DNA of 9,717 bases from an uncultured Carnobacterium sp. Its GTDB lineage: Bacteria > Bacillota > Bacilli > Lactobacillales > Aerococcaceae. The notes beneath the pieces were generated by a model. The model made no database searches and was not told the origin of the DNA. It saw only the letters and a program-made list of their open reading frames with translations. The translations under genes were made by a program, and so were the position numbers. This document shows, piece by piece, positions 1 to 6,511 of this stretch. The DNA is taken from NCBI GenBank assembly GCA_937923125.1, contig CALALK010000331.1, positions 1 to 9,717 on the forward strand, given 5' to 3'. Positions within the stretch are counted from its first letter, which is position 1. Each line of letters starts with the position of its first letter.

Positions 1-329
1 CTTGGGTCAACCCCTTCAAGTCCCGTAATTGTATTTTGTAAAATCGGGAATAACGCGTAAATCACTAGCGTTGTGAGTGCTGGGACCGTTCCGATGCCCA
101 TAAATGGAATAAAGAGCCCTAATAGCGCCAGTGACGGAATCGTTTGGAAGATTCCTGCCAGTTGAAGGACAAATGCCGCAGAGCGCTTGTACGAGCTTAA
201 AACAACCGCTAATGGAACGGCCACCACAATCGAAATCAGTAAGGCTAAGAGCGAGAGTTGTAAATGTTGCCCTAATGCAACTGTCCAGTCGCTAAAACGC
301 TCTTGGAAGGTCGTTACGAGATTATGCAT
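1..329 (-). CDS. Osmoprotectant (glycine betaine/choline) ABC transporter permease, N-terminal part; runs off the window
   Basis: Only the first 109 codons are inside the window. They encode an inner-membrane permease of the OpuC/ProW family, which with its ATPase imports quaternary-amine osmoprotectants. Visible are a short amphipathic N-terminus, a first membrane segment at about residues 22-45, and the family-typical stretch at about 60-83 containing [11 protein letters not shown] and MGIG, then a second hydrophobic segment. The ATG lies at 327-329 inside the end of the ATPase gene (8-nt overlap) and is preceded by AAAGGAGG eight bases or so upstream, so start and coupling are clear. In streptococci the related permease is fused to the substrate-binding protein (ProWX); whether that holds here cannot be seen because the C-terminal part is missing. 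Family assignment is strong; the exact substrate (choline, betaine, carnitine) is inferred. Confidence 0.9.
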   Translation of the reverse strand, partial: MHNLVTTFQERFSDWTVALGQHLQLSLLALLISIVVAVPLAVVLSSYKRSAAFVLQLAGIFQTIPSLALLGLFIPFMGIGTVPALTTLVIYALFPILQNTITGLEGVDP

Positions 330-1053
330 GAACGGCACCTCCTTTGAACAATTCTGCGACAAATTCCGTTGCAGGATGCTCTAGGATTTCAGAAGGCGGT
401 GCGACTTGTTGAATCGCTCCATCTTTTAAGACTGCAATACGGTCCGCCAACTTCAACGCTTCATCCGTATCATGTGTGACGAAAATCGTCGTCATCTTAA
501 ACTCCCGGTGCAATGCCTTCGTGAGTTCTTGAAGTTGCTTACGAGAGATGGCATCTAAGGCCGAGAATGGTTCGTCCATGAGAAGCGTCATCGGTTCTGC
601 AATCATCGCTCGAACGATTCCTACCCGTTGTTGTTCCCCACCAGAGAGTTCGCTTGGAAGGCGTTTGGCGTAATCGTCTGCAGGAAGGCCTACCTTGTCG
701 AGTAGTTCCTTTGTTTTCGCAGCGATTTGCTCCTTCTTCCATCCTTTCATTTCAGGGATGAGCGCGATATTTTCTGCTACCGTTAAGTTTGGAAACAGCG
801 CGATTTGTTGAAGGACATAGCCTGTCTCTAAGCGTAATTTTCGTTGGTCATGTTCTTTGATTCGTTTTTCATTTAAATAAATATTTCCATCAGTCGGTTC
901 AATCAACTGGTTAATCATCTTCAACATGGTTGTTTTCCCTGAACCGGATGGCCCCACTAACACCATAAATTCGCCGTCGTTAATGGTCAAGTTCACGTCT
1001 TTTAAAACGAGCTTTTCATCATAACGTAAGGCGACATTTTTATATTCAATCAT
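322..1053 (-). CDS. proV: Osmoprotectant (glycine betaine/choline) ABC transporter ATP-binding protein
   Basis: A 243-residue cytoplasmic ATPase that powers the permease encoded directly after it. All ABC hallmarks are present: Walker A GPSGSGKT (34-41), Q-loop Q82, signature LSGGEQQ (136-142), Walker B LLMDEP (157-162) and the switch histidine H194 in FVTHD. The sequence closely resembles the pneumococcal ProV-type protein from memory, for example [14 protein letters not shown] and [15 protein letters not shown]. It is short for the family: the C-terminal CBS domains of OpuAA/OpuCA-type ATPases, which sense ionic strength, are absent, so osmotic control would have to come from elsewhere. The start has an AGAAGGG ribosome site and lies 12 bases after the stop of the GST gene, so the two are probably one transcript. 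The last codons overlap the permease start. Confidence 0.95.
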   Translation of the reverse strand: MIEYKNVALRYDEKLVLKDVNLTINDGEFMVLVGPSGSGKTTMLKMINQLIEPTDGNIYLNEKRIKEHDQRKLRLETGYVLQQIALFPNLTVAENIALIPEMKGWKKEQIAAKTKELLDKVGLPADDYAKRLPSELSGGEQQRVGIVRAMIAEPMTLLMDEPFSALDAISRKQLQELTKALHREFKMTTIFVTHDTDEALKLADRIAVLKDGAIQQVAPPSEILEHPATEFVAELFKGGAVHA

Positions 1054-1065
1054 ACTAACCCTTCT

Positions 1066-1857
1066 TTATTTAATTGATTTATACTCCGCTTCTACTCCCT
1101 TTTGTACAGCGCGACGTTGGGCAATTCGGTCTGCCCATTCATTTAAATGTTTATAGCTTTGTGCATCTAAGAATTCTGCGGAATTTTTATAAAGTTTGTC
1201 TTGAACGAGTTGACCGTACCATGACCAGATGGCGATATCGGCAATCGTATATTCGTCTCCTGCGATATAAGGGCGTTTAGCTAACTCTTGGTCAAGCAAG
1301 TCTAATTGGCGTTTCGCTTCCATTGTGAAACGGTTAATCGCGTACTCGATTTTCTCTGGTGCGTAGTTGAAGAAGTGCCCAAATCCGCCACCTAAGAATG
1401 GTGCTGCTCCTGTTTGCCAGAAGAGCCAGTTTAAGACTTCTGTACGTTTAGCAGTGTCTTGCGGAAGGAATTTTCCGAATTTTTCTGCTAAATAAAGCAA
1501 GATATTCGCTGACTCAAAGACGCGAATCGGTTCATTCCCTGAACGGTCTAAGAGTGCTGGAATCTTCGAATTCGGGTTAATCGCTACAAAGTCGGTTCCG
1601 AATTGGTCCCCATCCATAATCGAAATCTTGAATAAGTCATAGGCTGCCTCTTTCACTCCAGCTTCTAATAACTCTTCAAGCAAAATCGTAACCTTAACCC
1701 CATTTGGAGTCCCTAGAGAATAAAGTTGTAAATCCGTATCCCCCACTGGTAATTTCTGTTCAAAACGAGCCCCTGCTGTTGGACGGTTAATTCCTGAGAA
1801 CTTCCCTTGGTTAGAATCGGCTGCGCTCCAAACGCGTGGTAATTCATATTCTGTCAT
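1066..1857 (-). CDS. yghU: YghU/YfcG-type glutathione S-transferase (disulfide-bond oxidoreductase)
   Basis: A 263-residue cytoplasmic GST-fold protein very similar to Escherichia coli YghU, whose family reduces disulfides using glutathione and has little classical transferase activity. The N-terminal thioredoxin-like domain is at about residues 43-126. It holds the YSLGTPNG loop (46-53, the family's Thr-Pro-Asn active-site region), the cis-proline at P100 in SKIPAL and the glutathione-contacting FES at 114-116. The all-helical domain at about 135-255 contains NWLFWQTGAAPFLGGGFGHF and the conserved IADIAIW (D207). The frame is open further upstream to 1923, but the start at 1857 is chosen because AGGAGG lies seven bases before it and the family begins with this segment. 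E. coli YghU is slightly longer at the C-terminus. It is the first gene of a probable operon with the osmoprotectant transporter, an unusual pairing. Function implies that the cell makes or imports glutathione. Confidence 0.95.
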   Translation of the reverse strand: MTEYELPRVWSAADSNQGKFSGINRPTAGARFEQKLPVGDTDLQLYSLGTPNGVKVTILLEELLEAGVKEAAYDLFKISIMDGDQFGTDFVAINPNSKIPALLDRSGNEPIRVFESANILLYLAEKFGKFLPQDTAKRTEVLNWLFWQTGAAPFLGGGFGHFFNYAPEKIEYAINRFTMEAKRQLDLLDQELAKRPYIAGDEYTIADIAIWSWYGQLVQDKLYKNSAEFLDAQSYKHLNEWADRIAQRRAVQKGVEAEYKSIK

Positions 1858-1864
1858 CGTGTTT

Positions 1865-1870
1865 CCTCCT
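1865..1870 (-). promoter_or_regulatory. Ribosome binding site that fixes the yghU start
   Basis: AGGAGG on the minus strand, seven bases upstream of the ATG at 1855-1857. It shows that the in-frame codon at 1921-1923, which would add 22 residues lacking family similarity, is not the likely start. Confidence 0.85.
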
Positions 1871-1888
1871 ACAGTCTTCTTTAGAATT

Positions 1889-1897
1889 ATTTTAGCA
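1889..1897 (-). promoter_or_regulatory. Possible yghU operon promoter (extended -10)
   Basis: On the minus strand TGCTAAAAT reads as an extended -10 element (TGn followed by TAAAAT, 5 of 6 match). It would start transcription near 1882, giving a leader of about 25 bases before yghU. No good -35 box is seen at 16-18 bp, which is tolerable for an extended -10 promoter. This is a motif call only. Confidence 0.45.
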
Positions 1898-1922
1898 TGA
1901 CTCTTCCTTAGTCTTTGCACCA

Positions 1923-1950
1923 TCTGCTTATGAATACTTTCTCAAGCAGA
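1923..1950. repeat. Inverted repeat between yghU and csbD (possible operator)
   Basis: TCTGCTT (1923-1929) and AAGCAGA (1944-1950) form a perfect 7-bp inverted repeat with a 14-bp spacer. It sits between the divergent yghU and csbD genes, just upstream of the likely -10 regions of both. It could bind a regulator shared by the two stress-related genes. It has no T-run, so it is not a terminator. It may also be chance in AT-rich DNA. Confidence 0.35.
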
Positions 1951-2013
1951 AACTTTTGTAAATAATTTTTTAGTGCTAGACTTTATAGTATAAACAACAA
2001 AGGAGGTCTTCAA

Positions 2014-2208
2014 ATGTCATTAGAAGATAAATTACAACAAGCATCAGGTGCTGCAAAAGAAGTTTTAGGTAAAGTTACTGGTGATAAAAGCACTGAAACA
2101 GAAGGTGCAGTAGAAAAAGGTTTAGGTAAAGCCAAAGAAGTTATCGAAAACGTTAAAGAAGGCGTTGAAGGCGCAGTAGAAGGAATTAAAAATACTTTCA
2201 ACAAATAA
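2014..2208 (+). CDS. CsbD-family small stress protein
   Basis: A 64-residue hydrophilic, glycine- and charge-rich protein of the CsbD-like family. Members are general-stress proteins of unknown biochemical role, found in many bacteria and usually 55-75 residues long. The sequence is built from short amphipathic helical repeats with a recurring K-G-x-x-E/K pattern (for example KGLGKAKEVIENVKEGVEGA). There is no membrane segment, signal peptide or cysteine. The start is secure: AAAGGAGG at 1999-2006 lies seven bases before the ATG. Upstream an AT-rich stretch contains TATAGT (1984-1989), but no convincing -35 box is seen, so the promoter is left uncalled. It is the only plus-strand gene, divergent from yghU and convergent with the PH-domain gene, and is monocistronic with its own terminator. 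Confidence 0.9.
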   Translation: MSLEDKLQQASGAAKEVLGKVTGDKSTETEGAVEKGLGKAKEVIENVKEGVEGAVEGIKNTFNK

Positions 2209-2223
2209 TAGAGCCTAAAAAAT

Positions 2224-2257
2224 AAGAGCCGCTATAAATGTAGTGGCTCTTTTTTCT
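2224..2257. terminator. Bidirectional rho-independent terminator between csbD and the PH-domain gene
   Basis: AAGAGCCGCTA (2224-2234) pairs with TAGTGGCTCTT (2241-2251), an 11-bp stem with one G:U wobble and a 6-base loop. It is followed on the plus strand by a T-rich run starting at 2250 and ending csbD. On the minus strand the same hairpin is followed by ATTTTTTAG, so it can also end the convergent operon whose last stop codon lies at 2258-2260. Confidence 0.9.
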
Positions 2258-2629
2258 TTATAAAATATACTCTGCCAGTAATCGTTCGAACTCGCGAATA
2301 TCGATTCCGCGTTTCAATTCAATCTTAATGTGTCCAGCTCTGGTCCATAATTCCACTTCTGCCGTGTAATCGAGGATGCCTGCATTTTCTGTAGACCACA
2401 TATTCACTGCGCTATACGGCAAGGAATACATCTCGACTTTCGTTCCTGTTAGTCCTTGGACGTCTTTGACAATCAAGCGTTTATTCGTGAATACTGCCAC
2501 ATCTCGTACAGTTTTAAAGGCGCGGTCTGCCACCTCTCCTGTCACAAGAATTTCTTCGATATCGCGTGGGATATCCACTTCCCGGTAGAAGACCCATTTG
2601 AGTGCGGTTGTTTCGTTTTCCTTTTCCAT
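2258..2629 (-). CDS. PH-domain-like small protein (bPH_1-type)
   Basis: A 123-residue soluble protein without signal peptide or membrane segment. The body, with VFTNKRLIVKDVQGLTGTKVEMYSLPY at its core and a C-terminal helix with FERLLAEYIL, resembles the prokaryotic pleckstrin-homology-like family (bPH_1). The recurring features are the 'T.KRLI..D..G..G.K....IPY..I' pattern and alternating beta strands. The biochemical role of these proteins is generally unknown; several form ring-like oligomers. The start was set at the ATG 2627-2629, because GGGGA lies six bases upstream of it. The in-frame TTG at 2633-2635 touches that site directly and would be unusable. It is third in a probable operon, 21 bases after the preceding stop. 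The family call rests on pattern recognition, not a search. Confidence 0.75.
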   Translation of the reverse strand: MEKENETTALKWVFYREVDIPRDIEEILVTGEVADRAFKTVRDVAVFTNKRLIVKDVQGLTGTKVEMYSLPYSAVNMWSTENAGILDYTAEVELWTRAGHIKIELKRGIDIREFERLLAEYIL

Positions 2630-2635
2630 ATTCAA

Positions 2636-2640
2636 TCCCC
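2636..2640 (-). promoter_or_regulatory. Ribosome binding site that fixes the PH-domain gene start
   Basis: GGGGA on the minus strand is six bases upstream of the ATG at 2627-2629 and immediately adjacent to the alternative TTG at 2633-2635. This spacing favours the ATG. The match to consensus is modest. Confidence 0.5.
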
Positions 2641-2650
2641 AACTTTCTAG

Positions 2651-3058
2651 TTATAATACATCTACAATTTCCCAAAGAATATCCTTCCATGTAACCTTCT
2701 TACGTCCATTAATCGTTTCAAATAGATGGTACACTTTCAGATGATTGTCATTACTAAACACAAAATCGAATCGGAATTCACGTCCATTTGGAGAAATGGC
2801 ATCAAATTTGGTTTTATATTTATCATGAACTGGACTCACTGGATACTTATTAAACATCATACGACGCTCGTCCCCAGCTTCCTCAAGACAGTTCTCGAGC
2901 TCCTCACAGAATTCCACAAACATCTGATAGAGTTGTTCCTCGGAAAGTCTGCGACTGCGAACGAGTGACTTGCAATCCGAAAATCCCCAGCGTGTGATAT
3001 CGATAGAAAATGAAAATCCCTCTTGATTAATTCTGTCTAAAAACTCTTCACGTTTCAT
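2651..3058 (-). CDS. Hypothetical protein, 135 aa, coupled to the gene before it
   Basis: I do not recognise this protein. It is soluble, charged and without signal peptide or membrane segment. The N-terminal third (MKREEFLDRINQEGF, then SLVRSRRLSEEQLYQMFVEF) reads as helical, with a run of acidic residues (FCEELENCLEEAGDE, about 69-83). The C-terminal half (about 99-130) is rich in alternating aromatic and charged residues, with strand-like FRFDFVFSNDN and HLKVYHLFETING. That helical-then-beta layout is also seen in many small immunity proteins of bacterial toxin systems, but this is only a suggestion. GGAGG lies upstream of the ATG inside the preceding gene, and its ATG overlaps that gene's stop (ATGA), indicating translational coupling. 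The coding reality is well supported by the overlap, ribosome site and operon position. Confidence 0.8.
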   Translation of the reverse strand: MKREEFLDRINQEGFSFSIDITRWGFSDCKSLVRSRRLSEEQLYQMFVEFCEELENCLEEAGDERRMMFNKYPVSPVHDKYKTKFDAISPNGREFRFDFVFSNDNHLKVYHLFETINGRKKVTWKDILWEIVDVL

Positions 3059-3396
3059 GCTTGTCCTCCATCACTGTTTTCTCTGGCCCATTCGGGATTG
3101 CTATAGTAGCGCACGAAGAAATGAGGATCCCCGCCCGCTTCATCCATTTTATCTTTAATGCTCACTTCTGGATGAGTGACTTCTCCTGTTTTTGTAAAAT
3201 ACTCTCCGATTTTACCCGTGCGATTTTGAAGCCCCCACGCTACATCGTTTCCTACAATCGCTGCTAAGAATCCATGGCCTTCCACAAGTTCAAAGAATTC
3301 AGCCACTGTGAAGCTTTCTGGCACCTCGAATGTCATCTCATGACTGTATATATCATCTCCGGCACAAACCGAATTGCGATCGACTATAATTTTCAT
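3055..3396 (-). CDS. Hypothetical protein, 113 aa, first gene of a three-gene operon
   Basis: I do not recognise this protein. It is small, acidic-looking and soluble, with no signal peptide or transmembrane segment. It starts with a strand-like MKIIVDRNSVCAGDD and continues with YSHEMTFEVPESFTVAEFFELVE, a beta-hairpin-plus-helix-like start. It ends with an aromatic patch, DPHFFVRYYSNPEWAR (about 90-105), and a polar tail. An AAGGAAG ribosome site precedes the ATG. A good extended -10 promoter lies about 30 bases upstream, so this is the first gene of the transcript. Its end overlaps the following gene by four bases, suggesting that the two products are made in a fixed ratio and may act together. 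No toxin, enzyme or DNA-binding motif is visible. Confidence 0.8.
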   Translation of the reverse strand: MKIIVDRNSVCAGDDIYSHEMTFEVPESFTVAEFFELVEGHGFLAAIVGNDVAWGLQNRTGKIGEYFTKTGEVTHPEVSIKDKMDEAGGDPHFFVRYYSNPEWARENSDGGQA

Positions 3397-3427
3397 CTGG
3401 CCACTTCCTTAGAATCTATTTGTAATG

Positions 3428-3436
3428 ATTATACCA
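3428..3436 (-). promoter_or_regulatory. Promoter of the three-gene operon (extended -10)
   Basis: On the minus strand TGGTATAAT gives a perfect -10 hexamer TATAAT with the TGn extension. Transcription would start near 3421, about 25 bases before the ATG at 3394-3396. No consensus -35 is seen at 16-18 bp, as is common for extended -10 promoters. Confidence 0.7.
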
Positions 3437-3470
3437 TATTCCCGTTGGATTCATGAGTTGTAAAATAAAA

Positions 3471-3503
3471 CAAAAGCAACGGAAGTAATATCCGTTGCTT
3501 TTG
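3471..3503 (-). terminator. Rho-independent terminator of the sus operon
   Basis: A perfect 13-bp inverted repeat, CAAAAGCAACGGA (3471-3483) and TCCGTTGCTTTTG (3491-3503), with a 7-base loop. On the minus strand it is followed by a T-rich tract (TTTTGTTTTATTTT). It lies 28 bases after the susH stop and separates the sus operon from the promoter of the three-gene operon next to it. Confidence 0.93.
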
Positions 3504-3531
3504 ATACTTTAAGGGAAAATAATCATGTTTT

Positions 3532-4848
3532 CTAAATTTTAGATAATACAGTTGGTACTGTTAGATAAAAGGTAGCTGTCAGAGTTTTCTCCCCTTGGTT
3601 TACAAAAATCTCAATTGAATTTTTGTCTAAGAAGACCTCAAGTTCTTTAGCCTCTATCGTTACGTATCGTCTACTTGTGTCCTGTTCTTCTTCCCCAACA
3701 ATTTTTTGAGCAAGAGTACTACGGTCAATATATACCTGTTGTGCTGTACTATCATATCCAAACTCAAGATAGTCAGTTTCATTTCCTATGCGGTACTGAC
3801 AGTCGCCTTCAATTTGAATTTGATACTGTCCATGCGGGATAGGTGTTTGAATGAGCTTACCATCCTTCAAATGAAGAATTCTTGGTAATGTCATCGCACC
3901 TGCCCACTGATGTTGTTGAACATGAGAGTGAATCGTACGTCCCCATGTCTGCATCCAAGCAATCATAATACGACGTCCCTCATCATCTACTAATGTTTGT
4001 GGAGCATAGAAGTCTTGACCGTGATCAATCTCTTCTACAGTTTCAGGAATAAATTTCTTTTCTTCCCAATCGACTCTACCTGAAAGAAAAACGGATGAAT
4101 TAATATTATGGAACGAATCTCCGTCGCGTTTATAGCGCATTGGAGAAACGATTAAACAATCTTTTCCATCTAACTCAAAGTAATCAGGACATTCCCACAT
4201 AAATCCTTGATGCTCTTTTCCTTTTAAGAAGATAGACTCAAATTTCCAATCGACTAAGTTGTCTGAACCAAATAGCACCACACAGCCGACATTGTCTTTA
4301 TGCTTACTAGCTACTACGGAATAGTAGCGTCCATCTTTCTCTAAGAGTTTTGGATCCCGGAATTCCGATACAATCAATTCTTCTGGTAAATCGGCACCTG
4401 TCAGCACCGGATTTTCTGAAATCTTTGTAAAATGAATCCCGTCATCCGAATAGGCTATATTTTGTAATTGTCGAATACTTCCCTCTTCATCAATATGTCC
4501 TGTGTACATAATCCAGAGGCGATCATCTTTTACAATCGCTGAACCAGAGAAACATCCATTTCGATCATAGTCTTGATCAGGAGCAAGTGCTACAGGCAAA
4601 TGCTCCCAATGAATCAAGTCTTTACTCTTTGCATGTCCCCAGTGCATTGGACCCCAGGCACTATCGTATGGATAGAATTGATAAAAGAGATGATATTCTC
4701 CTCTAAAATAAACGAATCCATTTGGATCATTAATCCATCCTATTTCAGCGGTAAAATGCTCTTCTGGCTTGTACTGAGTATTTACTAAATGCTTATTTTT
4801 CTCAATGAAAAGATTCGCGTCTTCTACAGTATACTTTTTACCACTCAT
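3532..4848 (-). CDS. susH: GH32 beta-fructosidase / sucrose(-6-phosphate) hydrolase
   Basis: A 438-residue cytoplasmic glycoside hydrolase of family 32, which splits terminal beta-fructosyl bonds in sucrose and short fructo-oligosaccharides. The three catalytic landmarks are intact: WINDPNG (38-44) with nucleophile D41, FRDP (163-166) with transition-state stabiliser D165, and MWECPD (217-222) with acid/base E219. The five-bladed propeller covers about residues 27-320 and includes DFYAPQT (279-285). A short beta-sandwich follows, ending in LEVFLDKNSIEIFVNQGEKT. There is no signal peptide, so substrate must be imported first. It is slightly shorter than PTS-linked ScrB/SacA enzymes (about 480 residues) and similar in size to pneumococcal SusH. 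It starts nine bases after the susX stop, with AGAGG overlapping that stop. Being last in an ABC-transporter operon without PTS genes, it likely acts on unphosphorylated sugar. Confidence 0.95.
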   Translation of the reverse strand: MSGKKYTVEDANLFIEKNKHLVNTQYKPEEHFTAEIGWINDPNGFVYFRGEYHLFYQFYPYDSAWGPMHWGHAKSKDLIHWEHLPVALAPDQDYDRNGCFSGSAIVKDDRLWIMYTGHIDEEGSIRQLQNIAYSDDGIHFTKISENPVLTGADLPEELIVSEFRDPKLLEKDGRYYSVVASKHKDNVGCVVLFGSDNLVDWKFESIFLKGKEHQGFMWECPDYFELDGKDCLIVSPMRYKRDGDSFHNINSSVFLSGRVDWEEKKFIPETVEEIDHGQDFYAPQTLVDDEGRRIMIAWMQTWGRTIHSHVQQHQWAGAMTLPRILHLKDGKLIQTPIPHGQYQIQIEGDCQYRIGNETDYLEFGYDSTAQQVYIDRSTLAQKIVGEEEQDTSRRYVTIEAKELEVFLDKNSIEIFVNQGEKTLTATFYLTVPTVLSKI

Positions 4849-4857
4849 ATTTAACCT

Positions 4858-6474
4858 CTACTTTTTATTTGCTTGATATTGATCGTAATATTTTTGTTTG
4901 ATTGTTAAATATTCAGAAAGCCCATATTTTTCAAGTTCTTGTTTATAAGCATCCCACTCTTGATCAATATTTCCGTTAACAATCCATTCAGAACGTTTGC
5001 GGTAGATGTAATCTTTCATATCTGCTTCGATGTGAGCAAGTTTATCTAAGTCTTCTTGTGTCATGAATACACGTGGATAAATGTTGTCGTTGCTCATATA
5101 AGGAACATAGTACTCTTTGATTAAGTCTAAACGCCATTTAGCATCGTCTGGCATTGTAGTCACTTTTCCATAGTAAGAATCTAGGATTGCAAGAGGTCCA
5201 CCAACTTCTGTTTTTTGACGAAGTTCAGCAGGAGCAGTTCCATTTAATGGTAAGTGTTTTAAGCTGTTTGTTGCTTGGTCAAATTCAAAGATATTTTGTT
5301 GGTTCGGATCCCCGTAAGTTCCCCAGTTGTTTTGTACAGATTGAAGTGGTGCATATTGTGCATCAATCCATTTAGCAGTTAACTCAAGGTTTTTGTTTGC
5401 ACTAGTAATAACCATTTTATCGCGGTTGAATCCCATACCGTTTGTACGAGTAACATGTTTCTTACCACTTGGTCCAGCAAGAACTGGTAATACATCATAA
5501 CTATCGTTGCTACCAGTTACATTGCTTTTATCCCATGTAAAGTAAACACCAAATTTTTGGTCATGTCCTTTAGCAATATAACTATTCCAATCATTTTCGA
5601 AAGCTTCTTTATCGATTAAGCCTTTTTCTTGTAATGTACGGATGAATTTAACGGCTTCTTTGTAATCATCATTATCAGCTGTAAAGTCAATTTTTCCGTC
5701 ATTTCCAACAACGATATGATCATCGTTATCCCCTACACCGAATGCTCCAAACAACATTTTGAAGTCTTCGTTTCCGTTTCCGTTGATGAATGCGAATGGA
5801 ATTTCATCAGCTTCACCGTTTCCGTTAGGGTCTCCGTTTTTAAAGGCTTCTAACACAGCAATTAATTCATCAGTAGTTTCTGGCATTTTTAGATTAAGTT
5901 TCTTCAACCAATCTTTATTAATCCATGCCATGTCATTTACACTGTGGATAGACTCTTTACCCTCTCCTAATTCTTCAATCCATGGGAAGGCATAAATATG
6001 TCCGTCAGGAGCTGTCATTAATGATTTGTACTCTGGTCTTTCTTCTAGAATTTTCTTAAGGTTTGGCATGTATTTGTCGATTAAATCTTCAACAGGGATA
6101 ATCACACCTTTCTTAGCCCAGTTCATTAATTCAACATCTGATGCACCATCATTATGAATAGCATCTGGAAGGTCTCCACTTGAGATATCTAAGTTTCTCT
6201 TTTCACCAAAATCAGATTGGTAGTTTGTCCACTCGATATGAACACCCGTTTCTTTTTCCAAACGTTGTAAAATTAGTTTATCATTTGGATCTTTTGGTGC
6301 TAATGGTGAACTTGCTGTCATAAATTTCAATGTCTTAGTTTCCTTTAGAGGGAAAGACACATCTTGCAATTTATAATCTGGACTTGAGGCCTTATTGCTT
6401 GAGCCACAAGCTGCAAGGACAGTTAAACTAGCTGTCAAAACAAGTGCTGATTTGGTAAATCTATTGAATTTCAT
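4858..6474 (-). CDS. susX: Sugar ABC transporter solute-binding lipoprotein (sucrose/fructo-oligosaccharide)
   Basis: A 538-residue extracellular lipoprotein that captures the sugar and delivers it to SusT1/SusT2. The N-terminus is a lipoprotein signal peptide: basic MKFNRFTK, a hydrophobic core, then lipobox LAAC with lipidated C23. The rest is a large LplA/CUT1-type binding protein with a family-like KTLKFMTASSPLAP opening strand (about 46-60). Residues 215-224 (DPNGNGEADE) form an EF-hand-like calcium loop of the D-x-N-x-N-G-x-x-D-E type known from related binding proteins such as AlgQ. Tryptophans near 165, 184, 189 and 384 are candidates for sugar stacking (inference). AAAGGAG precedes the ATG by eight bases, and a 37-base gap separates it from susT2. 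Sugar specificity is inferred from the GH32 neighbour and the pneumococcal locus with identical gene order. Confidence 0.93.
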   Translation of the reverse strand: MKFNRFTKSALVLTASLTVLAACGSSNKASSPDYKLQDVSFPLKETKTLKFMTASSPLAPKDPNDKLILQRLEKETGVHIEWTNYQSDFGEKRNLDISSGDLPDAIHNDGASDVELMNWAKKGVIIPVEDLIDKYMPNLKKILEERPEYKSLMTAPDGHIYAFPWIEELGEGKESIHSVNDMAWINKDWLKKLNLKMPETTDELIAVLEAFKNGDPNGNGEADEIPFAFINGNGNEDFKMLFGAFGVGDNDDHIVVGNDGKIDFTADNDDYKEAVKFIRTLQEKGLIDKEAFENDWNSYIAKGHDQKFGVYFTWDKSNVTGSNDSYDVLPVLAGPSGKKHVTRTNGMGFNRDKMVITSANKNLELTAKWIDAQYAPLQSVQNNWGTYGDPNQQNIFEFDQATNSLKHLPLNGTAPAELRQKTEVGGPLAILDSYYGKVTTMPDDAKWRLDLIKEYYVPYMSNDNIYPRVFMTQEDLDKLAHIEADMKDYIYRKRSEWIVNGNIDQEWDAYKQELEKYGLSEYLTIKQKYYDQYQANKK

Positions 6475-6511
6475 AATAAAACTCCTTTAATAATTTATTT
6501 TTTTATATTTA

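Noticed and set aside
187..384. Plus-strand frame of 65 codons across the permease/ATPase junction
   Set aside because: It lies antisense to two well-supported genes, has no ribosome site and resembles no family.
1858..1923. Longer yghU starting at 1923
   Set aside because: The extra 22 residues precede a strong ribosome site for the start at 1857, contain the probable promoter and are absent from the family.
2010..2204. Minus-strand frame of 64 codons opposite csbD
   Set aside because: Exact shadow of the CsbD gene, whose frame has a consensus ribosome site and a recognisable family; the antisense product is low-complexity.
3532..3600. C-terminal truncation of the GH32 enzyme
   Set aside because: It is shorter than PTS-linked sucrose-6-phosphate hydrolases, but all catalytic motifs and the final beta-sandwich strands are present and the length fits the SusH type, so it is probably intact.
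5759..5995. Plus-strand frame of 78 codons inside susX
   Set aside because: Antisense to an intact lipoprotein gene, without ribosome site or recognisable features.
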